Below are positions 33,224 through 41,603 of a stretch of 64,000 bases of DNA, in pieces. The notes below the pieces were generated by a model, which was not told where the DNA came from, did no database searches, and saw only the letters and a program-made list of their open reading frames with translations. How positions within the stretch are numbered: the stretch's first letter is position 1; each line of letters opens with the position of its first letter. The DNA is taken from NCBI GenBank assembly GCA_024234975.1, contig JACKNH010000006.1, positions 1 to 64,000 on the forward strand, read 5' to 3'. The DNA is from Gammaproteobacteria bacterium. GTDB lineage: Bacteria; Pseudomonadota; Gammaproteobacteria; Ga0077536. The translations under genes were made by a program, and so were the position numbers.

Positions 33224-34540
33224 ATGACCGAACAGTCCACTGCGCTGTCCAGGCTCGAGATTCCTGTCGCGAAGCAATTCCTGATCATCGCGGTATGCCT
33301 TTTGATCACCATCGTCGATGGTTTCGATCTGCTGTCTATCGCTATCGTGGCGCCGCTCGTCGCACGGGATTGGGGGCTCGACCCCGTCGAACTGGGGGTG
33401 GTTTTCAGTTCCGGGCTGGCTGGCATGGGCCTCGGCGCGCTGTTCATTTCGCCGCTCGGCGACATGCTGGGGCGGAAGTCCGCGATCATCATCAACCTCC
33501 TGCTGGTGGCGGCAGGAATGCTGGGCGCGGCGTTTTCCCAGGACATCTACCAGCTTGCCGCCGCCCGTATTTTCGCCGGTCTCGGCATCGGCGCAATGAT
33601 CAGCAACACCACCAGTCTCATCATGGAATATGTGCCGGTAAAGCGCCGTACGCTGGCACTGGGCCTGATGATGGTGGGCAATCCGATCGGCAATCTCAGT
33701 AGCGGTGTTGTCGCACTGTTCGTGATTGAACGGGCCGGCTGGGAAGCCCTGTTCATTTTCGGCGGGGTTGTCACGCTGGCGCTGGTGCCTGCCGCCATCT
33801 TCGGAATCCCGGAATCGATAGACTACCTGGTCAAGCGCAAACCGGCGAACGCACTGGCCCGGATCAATCAGGCCCTGCGATTCGTTGGCGAGCGCCCGAT
33901 GCTGCATCTGCCTGTAATCCCCCGCAGCGAAGAAAGCGGAACCCGCCTGACAGAACTATTCGGCGGAGACCTGCTGAAACGGACGTTGCTCATCGGTGCG
34001 ATCCAGTTCGGTTTCATGTTCGCTTACTACATTTACGTGAACTGGTCTCCCAAGATCGTTTCTGACCTGAGCGGATCCGATCAGACTGCGGTGTTGATTT
34101 CGATGTCGACCTTCGCCGGGGGGATCGGCGGTCCACTGCTGGTCGGGCTTGCCGTACGCAAGCTGGGACTTACCGCCACGACGTCGTTCGGGTTCGTAGT
34201 CATCGCCGTCGGCATGACGACCTTCGGTCTGGTCCCGTCCTGGTTCATGCTGCTCGCGGCGGTGTCTTTCGCAACCGGTTTCACCATCTACGCGACACAG
34301 GTGCCGTTGCTTTCGCTCATCGCCGGTTCCTACCCGACAGAGGTTCGAACGTCGGCCATAGGCATCAGTTTCGCGATCGGGCGGTTGGGATCCGTACTCG
34401 GGCCGATCGTCGCCGGCTTCCTGCTCGACAACAGCGCGGGACGAACCGCACTGTTCGCGGTGGCAGCGCTGCCGATGTTCCTGGCCGCGCTTCTCGTCCG
34501 ACGGCTGCCGGATTCCCAGGCGGGCAGGGTGCAGGGATGA
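33224..34540 (+). CDS. MFS transporter, aromatic acid:H+ symporter (AAHS) type (2)
   Basis: A 438-residue, 12-helix transporter from ATG 33224 (GGAGG 11 nt upstream); an ATG at 33197 is an alternative. It shares the same blocks as transporter 1: IVDGFDLLSIAIVAPLVARDWG with the DGFD mark, FSSGLAGMGLGALFISPLGD, GDMLGRK, and PTEVRTSAIGISFAIGRLGS near the end. The two proteins are paralogues from an older duplication, perhaps for different acids or for import and export. The gene's stop codon is followed at once by the sulfatase remnant on the other strand, so the 3' flank is a recombination scar. Confidence 0.86.
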   Translation: MTEQSTALSRLEIPVAKQFLIIAVCLLITIVDGFDLLSIAIVAPLVARDWGLDPVELGVVFSSGLAGMGLGALFISPLGDMLGRKSAIIINLLLVAAGMLGAAFSQDIYQLAAARIFAGLGIGAMISNTTSLIMEYVPVKRRTLALGLMMVGNPIGNLSSGVVALFVIERAGWEALFIFGGVVTLALVPAAIFGIPESIDYLVKRKPANALARINQALRFVGERPMLHLPVIPRSEESGTRLTELFGGDLLKRTLLIGAIQFGFMFAYYIYVNWSPKIVSDLSGSDQTAVLISMSTFAGGIGGPLLVGLAVRKLGLTATTSFGFVVIAVGMTTFGLVPSWFMLLAAVSFATGFTIYATQVPLLSLIAGSYPTEVRTSAIGISFAIGRLGSVLGPIVAGFLLDNSAGRTALFAVAALPMFLAALLVRRLPDSQAGRVQG

Positions 34541-34544
34541 ACGG

Positions 34545-34850
34545 GTAGGTCCACACGTCAGGCTGGTATAGAAATTGGTAAGCAGCATGCCGCTGTTGGC
34601 CAGCATGTCCAGGTTGGGTGTCGGGATCTCGCTGCCGTAAACGCCGAGGTCGGCGTAACCCATGCCATCGGCGACGATCAGCAGGATGTTGGGTCGATCG
34701 TCGACCCGCACTACCGGGGCATCGGTCAGCGCGGGGTCCGGCTCATTTCCGCTGCAAGCCGCGAGCAGCGCGGTGACCAGGAGCCAGAAGTTCCTGCCGC
34801 CGCTCCTGGTCGCTCCCGGGCGCGTCAGAAGACCCTTGCGCCTCAGTCAT
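34545..34850 (-). pseudogene. N-terminal remnant of a sulfatase lipoprotein
   Basis: On the - strand this stretch encodes a lipoprotein signal (FWLLVTALLAACS, lipobox LAAC) followed by RPNILLIVADGMGYADLGVYG, the metal-binding N-terminus of type I sulfatases, IPTPNLDMLANSG, and the formylglycine motif CGPTR. Right after this motif the similarity stops at the 3' end of transporter 2 (stop at 34538-34540), and the frame runs on only as antisense of that gene. No normal start codon precedes the lipid signal: upstream in frame there is only CTG after a TGA at about 34851. About 90 residues of an original 450-600 remain, so this is dead DNA left by a deletion or rearrangement. Confidence 0.75.
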
Positions 34851-34873
34851 GCTGGCAGTAACCCGTGCTGCAA

Positions 34874-36223
34874 TCATTTCCTGTAGGACTCCCTGATGGA
34901 GGAAACATACGGCGCCGGCGCCACGGTTGCGCGAATCTCGACCTGCCGATGCGGCTCCACGCCCAGCTTCTTCGAGTTGGGCTTCTCGCCCCAGACAACG
35001 ACGACTTCCGTTCCAGGTGTACTCAGCTCCCGGTCAATCGTCGCCAGTGAAATGAAGGCACGTTCGTTGGCGATATGTCCGAGGTCCATGGAAATGCCCA
35101 CCAGCTTGCCGTCGTGCAATACCTTGTCGGTCTGGTAGAACGCATAGCGCGACTTGGGCAAGGCGATGTACTTGGCGGGCAGCCCGGGTTCGAACAGTGA
35201 ACGCTGGACACTCATCACGTCATCGATGTTCCATTCCAGGGAGACCTTGGTGCGGCGGGGATTTTCCGCCATCTTTGCCAACGCATCGCGACCGATGAAG
35301 TCATGGTCGAACTTGATCAGCCGACCATAGCCGATGTCGAACGGCGTGACGTAATAGTCAGCGATATCCTCCGAATCCATGCTGCCGCCAAGCGAGCCGA
35401 CCGCCTCGGCCGGCAGCCATTCGCGAAACGCCTTTTCCTTCGGACCGAATACGGCACTTGGCGGCCGCGGTATCCATGCCGACTCGAGGTTCGCTACCGC
35501 GTAGGCTTTGGCTCCGCCGCGCAACAGACCGAACCCTTCCCCGGCCTGCAGAATGGCCGCCATGACATCCGCGCCGTCCGCCCATGGGCCAATCAACTCG
35601 AAGCCGGGCTGACCGGCCATGCCGTGACGCAGTGCCCATACCGCGTGGCCCGCGATGACGAACCGGGTCATGTGGAAGAACTTGATGTCCGGGACGGGTC
35701 CCCCGATCAGTGTCTGCATGATCGACAGCGCATTCGGACCCTGCAGTTCATAGCGGTAGAAGCGGGGCGGTCCCTGCCGCCTGGCGGAATTTGCCTCGCG
35801 TTCCACGGTGACATTCCAGTCGCCGGTTTCAGCATGAAACTGTACCCAGTTGACGCTGGACGGGTTGCTGACCAGGTCGTAGAAACCCTCCTCCAGATGG
35901 AACAACACGCTGTCGCCGATGAAATAGCCGTCTTCGTTGGTGACCACGTACTGCTTGGCTCTGCCCGGTCCGAAATTTTCGAAACTGTTCACACCGAGGT
36001 ATCGAAGCATGTTGCCTGCATCCGGGCCGGTGATGAACAGGTCGCTCATATGGTGAGACTGGTCCAGCAGAACGCAGGTTTCCTTCCATGCGGCCTGCTC
36101 GGATATCCAGTCGGTGAATTCAGGCGCCACCGGGAATTCAAACGCCGGAAAGGCAACATCCCTCAAGTATCTCACTGCGCTGCCAGCACTTTGGATTGCC
36201 GCTTCCAGACTCACTTTGCTCAT
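34874..36223 (-). CDS. LigM/DesA-type tetrahydrofolate-dependent O-demethylase (2)
   Basis: A 449-residue GcvT-fold protein with an excellent GGGAGGAG before ATG 36223. It shares with the copy at 12224-13630: LLDQSHHMSDLFITG, YLGVNSFENFGPGRAKQY, ALRHGMAGQPGFELIG, YVTPFDIGYGRLIKFDHDF and the closing ATVAPAPYVSSIRESYR, which is nearly the LigM C-terminus. It should transfer methyl from an aryl methyl ether to tetrahydrofolate. Having two diverged copies in one regulon suggests a substrate with two methoxy groups, removed in order as DesA and LigM do for syringate, or two substrates. Operator copy 9 lies 232 bp upstream. Confidence 0.86.
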   Translation of the reverse strand: MSKVSLEAAIQSAGSAVRYLRDVAFPAFEFPVAPEFTDWISEQAAWKETCVLLDQSHHMSDLFITGPDAGNMLRYLGVNSFENFGPGRAKQYVVTNEDGYFIGDSVLFHLEEGFYDLVSNPSSVNWVQFHAETGDWNVTVEREANSARRQGPPRFYRYELQGPNALSIMQTLIGGPVPDIKFFHMTRFVIAGHAVWALRHGMAGQPGFELIGPWADGADVMAAILQAGEGFGLLRGGAKAYAVANLESAWIPRPPSAVFGPKEKAFREWLPAEAVGSLGGSMDSEDIADYYVTPFDIGYGRLIKFDHDFIGRDALAKMAENPRRTKVSLEWNIDDVMSVQRSLFEPGLPAKYIALPKSRYAFYQTDKVLHDGKLVGISMDLGHIANERAFISLATIDRELSTPGTEVVVVWGEKPNSKKLGVEPHRQVEIRATVAPAPYVSSIRESYRK

Positions 36224-36454
36224 TGGTTCTCCTCCCGGGAAATGTTCAAGTTCTCAAGTTACCGCAGTGCCACCGTCTGGCGGCAATTTGCAGCCGGCGC
36301 ATGCTCCGACGCAGGCGCCAGCAATGCCCGCAGCGTTGTCAGAAGTTGGCCCTACCGTCCAATGAAAGTCCGGGCCTGGCCAGAAACCGGTGCAAGGCGT
36401 CGATTTGATCGCGAGGTAGCGCTGCGGCGGTCGGAACGCTCCCTGCAATTAGCA

Positions 36455-36467
36455 TCAGTATTGTGAC
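36455..36467 (+). promoter_or_regulatory. Island operator, copy 9 (TCAGTATTGTGAC), right-hand end
   Basis: The most diverged copy, in the 513-base gap 36224-36736 between the LigM-like 2 and GH3 genes. It is the last copy found; beyond it no match was seen. The rest of the gap holds no gene I can support. Confidence 0.5.
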
Positions 36468-36736
36468 ATTTAGAACTTGCTCAGGCCACTGCTGCGTGGA
36501 TCAGGGCATGGATTGCCGCTGGCGCATCAGCGATAACGGCCATCCGCGACATGCCGGTGCCCGTTCAAGTCGCCACCCGCCGCAGCGCTGACCGCTGTCC
36601 CCATACCTGCTTCGGTATTGTCGTTCAGCAGCACCGTGGTCAGATTGCTGGTCGCCCGTCGACGCCGGCACAGCGCTTAGCGCCCGCACGGCTGCAACGA
36701 CGAAGAGACAGGTGGGCGCGCCCGGCGGAGGACGGC

Positions 36737-39445
36737 CTATTCGATTCGGAACGCCTGTTGCAGACGGATGTCGCGTGACGACGCGCCGATTTCGATACGG
36801 TAATCACCGCTGAACAGCCGCCACTTACGCGACGGCGCGTCGAACATCCGCAGAAGCGAATCTGGTAACGGAATCGAAACCTCTTTCGACTCACCGGGCT
36901 GCAACAGCACCTTCTCGAAACCCTTCAGTTGTCGCGGCGGCTCTTCGGCTGTGGACGGCACGCCAATGTAGAGCTGCGCGACCTCGGCACCCGCGCGCTT
37001 ACCCGTGTTCTTCAGCGTGAATCGCACAACGCGATCATCGCCGCTGCCGCTGATGTTCAGCCGGCTGTACGTGAATGCGGTATAGGACAGTCCATGGCCG
37101 AACGGGAACAGCGGCTGTTCGTCGTTGGCATCAAACCAGCGATAGCCGACAAAAACGCCTTCATCGTAAACCACGGTCTGACCATCGCCCGGATAGGACA
37201 GCCAGTTTGACGTGGGTCCCTGCTGGCCGTTGCGAGGGAAGGTGACCGGCAGACGCCCGGAAGGATTCACGTCACCGAACAGTACATCGCTGATCGATGT
37301 TCCGGCTTCCTGCCCCGGGTACCACGCCTGTACGACTGCCGCGACTTCATCCAGCCATGGCATCGCAACCGCCGTCGAGGTATGCAATACGACGACAGTG
37401 CGCGGATTCGCTGCCGCCACAGCCGCGATCATTGCGTTCTGGTCACCGGGAAGATCAAAGAAGTGTTTGTCGTAGCCCTCGCCAAGCTGCTCGCCGACGA
37501 ACACCACCGCAACGTCCGCTTGTCTTGCCGCGGCCACTGCGTGTTGCAGGCGCTCATCCGGAACCTGCCAGCCCAGCCGGATGCCGTGGCCCAGAATGGC
37601 CGAGGCATTGTGATACTTGATCTGGACGGTGACCGGGCGGTTGGCGTCCAACGCAATCATGCCAACGGTGCTGGCAGGAAAGTCCGCCCGCTGCACGGTC
37701 GTCACCAGTTTGCCATCGAGATAGAGCTCGGCAGTGCCAGCGCCTGACAGTGAAAACACGTAGTCACCGGATTTAGGTGGCAGCAAGGTGCCGCGCCACT
37801 GCGCCGACCACGGCCCGCCGCGACCGCGATCATATTTCTGCATGCCCAGCACGCCTGCTGGCGCCGGGGGGATACCGGGGTCGGCCTTGAAATCGATCTG
37901 CTCATCGATGCGTTGCACGGCCCCGGGCCAGAACCAGGGCGTATGGTAGTAAGTGCCTTGCAGCCCCGGTTCACCTGAAGGTGTGCGCAACACCGATGCC
38001 GGCACCGGCGGCAATGCCCGGACCCCGGCATTACCGCGCTGATACACAACGGTTGCATCACCGCCGGCGCGGGCGAGGATCGCGGCAATCGGTGTGGAAA
38101 GATTTTCAACGCGAACATTAGGACTGCCGGTTTCCATCACAACGGCTTCGCCGCTGGCATCCGCGCCGATGACGGCAATTGTCCGGGCATTGTTCAACGG
38201 CAAGGTGTCGTGATCGTTTTTCAGCAGCACGGCGGCAGCGCCGCCGATTTCGCGTGCCAGCGCGATGTGTTCCGGCGTTGACGCCTGCGCGTCGCCAGCA
38301 CCATTGCTGTAGCGGCCTGCCGGGGGCGCATCGTATAAGCCGTGACGGAACCGCGGTACCAGGGTCTGGTATATCTTGCGATCGAAATGATGGGCGTCGA
38401 CGCGGCCGTCCTTTATGCCTTGTTCCACTTCCTCCACCGGTGTCGCAGTGGTCACGCCGGCAGCCGCGGCGGCGACGGCGTCGCGCATTGCGTAGGCAGC
38501 ATCGGGCATGATGGCGCCTTCGAAGCCCCAATCAAACAGCTTGTTCAGCAGCGTGCTGCTGTTGCAGGCAAATTCGCCGTTGACCTGGTTGTACGAACAC
38601 ATGATGCCGCCAATATTCGCGCGCTGAACGGCGGCTCTGTAGGCCGGGAAGTAAATTTCCTCCAGCGCCTTCTCGCTGACGATGGTATCGGTGCCGCCCA
38701 TCACCGGGTAGGCGCCGACGCGGCTGAACTCCTGATTGTTGGCGACGAAATGCTTGAGGACTGCGACGACACCTTTGTCCTGCATCGCGTTGAGTTCCTC
38801 AACCACGAGTTCGCTCATCAGGAATGGATCTTCACTGAAGGATTCCGCCGAGCGCCCGCCATGCCACGAGCGGATGAGGTTGACCGTCGGCCCGAGGTTG
38901 GAGGTCATGCCCTTGGCGTGAAATTCCTCGCCCATGGCGGCGCCGAAGCGGCTTGCGAGATCGCGATCCCAGGTCGCGCCCAGCGCGATGACGTTGGGAA
39001 ACGCAGTGACCTGCATTGCGCGTGCGTCTGGTGGCGCGCCGAATAATCCGGACATGTCAGCTATGCCATTAGGCCCGTCACCGCCGCGACCCAAAGGCGG
39101 CAAGCCAAGCTTGCGCTCGGCGCTGGCCTCGGCTTCCCGTGCGCGCAGTACCGCAGGTGATGTCTCGTCGATAGGCTCGGATTGCGGAATGATGGCGCCT
39201 AGATTGCCCCAGAAGATTTTCTCGTCTTCGGTCAGCGCACCCACCGCTGCCAATGCACGACACTCCGGTGGATATGCGGCATTCAACCACGGCCGCTCGC
39301 CGGTCATCTCAGGGCAGGCCGGCGGCGCTATCCCCGGAATGTTCGGCAGTACGGTTTGCGCAGCGACGGCATGGTTCAGTGCGAGCACAGCCACTACTGT
39401 AAGCGCTGATGGGTGCAAGAGTGCCGTGGCAGTGAGTTTCGGCAT
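36737..39445 (-). CDS. Secreted GH3 beta-glucosidase with PA14 insert
   Basis: A 902-residue exported glycoside hydrolase. ATG 39445 (GGAG 7 nt upstream) gives a signal peptide (LTVVAVLALNHAVAAQ). The GH3 TIM barrel has LGPTVNLIRSWHGGRSAESFSEDP (parts: NLIRSWHGGRSAESF, about 160), VVAVLKHFVANNQEFSR and the nucleophile region DWGFEGAIMPDAAYAM, where MPD replaces the more usual SDW. The second GH3 domain is split by a PA14 module (about 500-640: LQGTYYHTPWFWPG, SGDYVFSLSGAGTAELYLDG), and a fibronectin III-like domain ends the protein. Such enzymes remove terminal beta-glucose from oligosaccharides or plant aryl glucosides. Its position at the island edge makes release of a phenolic aglycone possible. 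Confidence 0.87.
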   Translation of the reverse strand: MPKLTATALLHPSALTVVAVLALNHAVAAQTVLPNIPGIAPPACPEMTGERPWLNAAYPPECRALAAVGALTEDEKIFWGNLGAIIPQSEPIDETSPAVLRAREAEASAERKLGLPPLGRGGDGPNGIADMSGLFGAPPDARAMQVTAFPNVIALGATWDRDLASRFGAAMGEEFHAKGMTSNLGPTVNLIRSWHGGRSAESFSEDPFLMSELVVEELNAMQDKGVVAVLKHFVANNQEFSRVGAYPVMGGTDTIVSEKALEEIYFPAYRAAVQRANIGGIMCSYNQVNGEFACNSSTLLNKLFDWGFEGAIMPDAAYAMRDAVAAAAAGVTTATPVEEVEQGIKDGRVDAHHFDRKIYQTLVPRFRHGLYDAPPAGRYSNGAGDAQASTPEHIALAREIGGAAAVLLKNDHDTLPLNNARTIAVIGADASGEAVVMETGSPNVRVENLSTPIAAILARAGGDATVVYQRGNAGVRALPPVPASVLRTPSGEPGLQGTYYHTPWFWPGAVQRIDEQIDFKADPGIPPAPAGVLGMQKYDRGRGGPWSAQWRGTLLPPKSGDYVFSLSGAGTAELYLDGKLVTTVQRADFPASTVGMIALDANRPVTVQIKYHNASAILGHGIRLGWQVPDERLQHAVAAARQADVAVVFVGEQLGEGYDKHFFDLPGDQNAMIAAVAAANPRTVVVLHTSTAVAMPWLDEVAAVVQAWYPGQEAGTSISDVLFGDVNPSGRLPVTFPRNGQQGPTSNWLSYPGDGQTVVYDEGVFVGYRWFDANDEQPLFPFGHGLSYTAFTYSRLNISGSGDDRVVRFTLKNTGKRAGAEVAQLYIGVPSTAEEPPRQLKGFEKVLLQPGESKEVSIPLPDSLLRMFDAPSRKWRLFSGDYRIEIGASSRDIRLQQAFRIE

Positions 39446-39615
39446 GCAGGGTCTCCGGGTCATGGCTGATGGTTGGCAAGGCGAACGATTCTAAGGAAAA
39501 GCGCCGGGGCATCAAAGTGCGGGCAGGTGTTGCCAGAGCGTGTGGACACAACCGGAACGTGTGCGATGACAGCGCTGACCAGGTGGAATGGGGCGGGATT
39601 CCAATTGCAAATCGA

Positions 39616-39645
39616 GCGCCGTCCCCGCGGGTGCAGGGACGGCGT
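39616..39645 (-). terminator. Possible terminator after the MetE-like gene
   Basis: An 8-bp perfect stem (GCCGTCCC with GGGACGGC) around a 10-nt loop lies about 75 bp past the MetE-like stop codon, in the 269-base gap before the GH3 gene. On the - strand only a weak T-rich tail (GATTTGC) follows. Confidence 0.4.
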
Positions 39646-39714
39646 GGCCGATGATTTCACTCGATTCACAAGGTGTCAGCGAATCGACGCAAGGCGGTTT
39701 GATGGTTGGCGGGA

Positions 39715-40860
39715 CTAGCCCTTGAAGAACCACTCGCTCGCAATGGCAGCGCCGTCGGCCAGCGATTTCAATTTCATCCAGGCCACTTTCGGATCGATGG
39801 CCGCCTGGCCGACGTGGATGCTGAAGCCGCAGTCGGTGGCTGCCATGACGTTTTCCGGGCCGACCAGATCGGCATAGCGCTTGATGCGCTGGGCCACCAG
39901 CATCGGATGTTCCACGTAGTTGGATTGAACTTCGATCACACCCGGGCACAGCACCTTGCCTTCCGGCAGTTTGAAGTTTTCAAACAGTGCCCATTCATGC
40001 GCGTGACGTGGATTGGCCGCTTCGAACAATAGCGTCTGCGGCTTGGCCTTCATCACGATATCGATAATGTCGGTGAACGCCATGTCACAGTGGTGGGGAC
40101 CACCGTAGTTACCCCAGCACAGGTGCATGCGCAATTGTTCGGCCGGGATATTTGCCACCGCATGGTTCAGCGCGTCCACGTGCAAGGCTGCGGTCCGACG
40201 GAAATCTTCCAGTGTCACGCCGGCGGAATTCATATGGCGCCCCATCGCCAGATCCGGGCAATCGATCTGTAGCGTCGCGCCGGAGGCTGCGATGGCCTCG
40301 TATTCCGTCCGCATGGCGTCAGCAATCGCGAACACGTATTCCTCATGGGTGGGGTAGTACTCATTCTTGAAGAAGATGGAGGTGACGCCCGGAGAGGCGG
40401 AGCTGAAGAACGCATGGCGCATGTCGCCGCCGCTGGCTTCCTGCATGTTACGGATGTCGACGTGGACGTCGTCGGTATTCTTGATGCTTATGGGACCTTT
40501 ACAACCCGGCGCATGCCGGTGCTGCCGTGACGGATCCTCGCCGACGCGTTTGGCCAGCATCGGGAAGTCGACGAGATCATCAAAGATGTAGGTGTTCTCG
40601 CTGCCGCCGAATCCGTTCAGACGATCCTTGATGTAGGTGGCGTAACTGGGCTTGGATTGTTCGCCGTCATTGAACAGGTCGATACCGGCCTCTTTCTGCT
40701 TCTTGACGATGTCGATCACCGCCTGATGCACTGCTTCGCTCATCGCATCCGGATCGACCGGCACACCGTCTTCCTTGGCAAACATCATCTGCATCAAGGT
40801 TTTTTCGCGCGGCAGGCTGCCGACATGGCTGGTCAGAAAGTGGTCGGTACTTCTTGGCAT
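39715..40860 (-). CDS. MetE-like cobalamin-independent methyltransferase (C-terminal domain type)
   Basis: A 381-residue protein resembling only the C-terminal barrel of MetE. N-terminal TSHVGSLPRE is the standard opening. The zinc set is visible: H and C in MHLCWGNYGGPHH (about 240), E in LLFEAANPRH (about 280) and C in MAATDCGFSIH (about 345). Stand-alone proteins of this group include methionine synthases using methyl-corrinoid or methyl-folate and epoxyalkane:CoM transferases. With two folate-charging demethylases in the neighbourhood it could take methyl from methyl-tetrahydrofolate, but no operator copy precedes it, so the link is by context only. A good GAGGGG lies before the ATG. Confidence 0.82.
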   Translation of the reverse strand: MPRSTDHFLTSHVGSLPREKTLMQMMFAKEDGVPVDPDAMSEAVHQAVIDIVKKQKEAGIDLFNDGEQSKPSYATYIKDRLNGFGGSENTYIFDDLVDFPMLAKRVGEDPSRQHRHAPGCKGPISIKNTDDVHVDIRNMQEASGGDMRHAFFSSASPGVTSIFFKNEYYPTHEEYVFAIADAMRTEYEAIAASGATLQIDCPDLAMGRHMNSAGVTLEDFRRTAALHVDALNHAVANIPAEQLRMHLCWGNYGGPHHCDMAFTDIIDIVMKAKPQTLLFEAANPRHAHEWALFENFKLPEGKVLCPGVIEVQSNYVEHPMLVAQRIKRYADLVGPENVMAATDCGFSIHVGQAAIDPKVAWMKLKSLADGAAIASEWFFKG

Positions 40861-41080
40861 CGTGATATCCCCTCGGTATCGCTGACGAACGAATCAGGCG
40901 GCAACCTGCCGGCCCGTGTGAGTGAAGCAGGTCCAGCATGTTAGTGGGTCTGGTGGCGAGGTGCCATCGTGCGACGCGGCGAGGCGTGCGATATGGGCAT
41001 GGACATCAAGCGCCGGGATACGTCAGTCCCGATGTCGCACAGTGGTGAGAACCTATTGGTGCGTCGCTGTTGGAAGCTGT

Positions 41081-41270
41081 ATGGATTCCCGCCTTCGCGG
41101 GAATGACGGATGGGGACGGTGGGCGGTGATGTGGGAAGGATCCGTAATCGCCTCGGGCACAGAGGCAACGATATACTCCACCGTCATTCCGGACGCCGCG
41201 CAGCGGTGAGCCGGAATCCATGGGCATCGTTCGAAACCGTATGGATTCCCGCCTTCGCGGGAATGACGGA
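41081..41270. repeat. Mosaic intergenic inverted repeats (two modules)
   Basis: In the 485-base gap 40861-41345 an ATGGATTCCCGCCTTCGCGGGAATGACGG-type hairpin (core ATTCCCGC-CTTC-GCGGGAAT) occurs at 41081-41110 and again at 41241-41270. The second is preceded at 41183-41221 by a GTCATTCCGGACGCCGCGC module ending CCGGAATCCATGGG, the same module that opens the 1.9-2.3 kb units. The three sites thus share parts in new orders. The remaining gap sequence shows no gene. Confidence 0.75.
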
Positions 41271-41345
41271 TGGGGAGATGTGCGAGGACTCGGGAAAGGA
41301 CCCGGATCTTTAAGGATCGGGATCCTCGTGGAGGCGTCCAGCCGT

Positions 41346-41567
41346 CTAGGCGGGCTGACGTATCGAGAGCATTGCGGTCTGCACCACCGGCGTCAGGGTG
41401 GCGCGTTCGGCGTCGGACAGGCCGAACAATTGCGCGCGCATACGCGTCTCCCAGAACGCATTGATGTGTTCCGCGGTTTCCTTGACGGCTGCTTCCTCGC
41501 TGTAGCCGCTGAAGGAATTGGCGATGTGGTTGGCCATGCGGATGATGTTGGAGTTGGTGTGGGTCAT
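41346..41567 (-). CDS. fdsD: NAD-dependent formate dehydrogenase delta subunit
   Basis: A 73-residue subunit, the usual FdsD length. NIIRMANHIANSFSGYSEEAA at the start (NIIRMANHIANSF) and AEHINAFWETRMRAQLF in the middle match the FdsD family, which helps stabilise or assemble the soluble molybdenum formate dehydrogenase. It is the last gene of fdsGBA-fdhD-fdsD, 36 bp after fdhD. The gene order is the one known from Cupriavidus and Rhodobacter, which supports the call. Confidence 0.9.
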   Translation of the reverse strand: MTHTNSNIIRMANHIANSFSGYSEEAAVKETAEHINAFWETRMRAQLFGLSDAERATLTPVVQTAMLSIRQPA

Positions 41568-41603
41568 GGTCTTCTGCTGAGTCTGAATTCTGAAACGTAT
41601 GGT

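Noticed and set aside
33956..34541. C-terminal part of the 251-codon frame that begins with the sulfatase remnant
   Set aside because: Past the CGPTR motif the frame is only the antisense of transporter 2 and has no sulfatase similarity.
41298..41320. Terminator hairpin after fdsD
   Set aside because: The arms around GGATC are mismatched and no T-run follows, so it cannot be supported.
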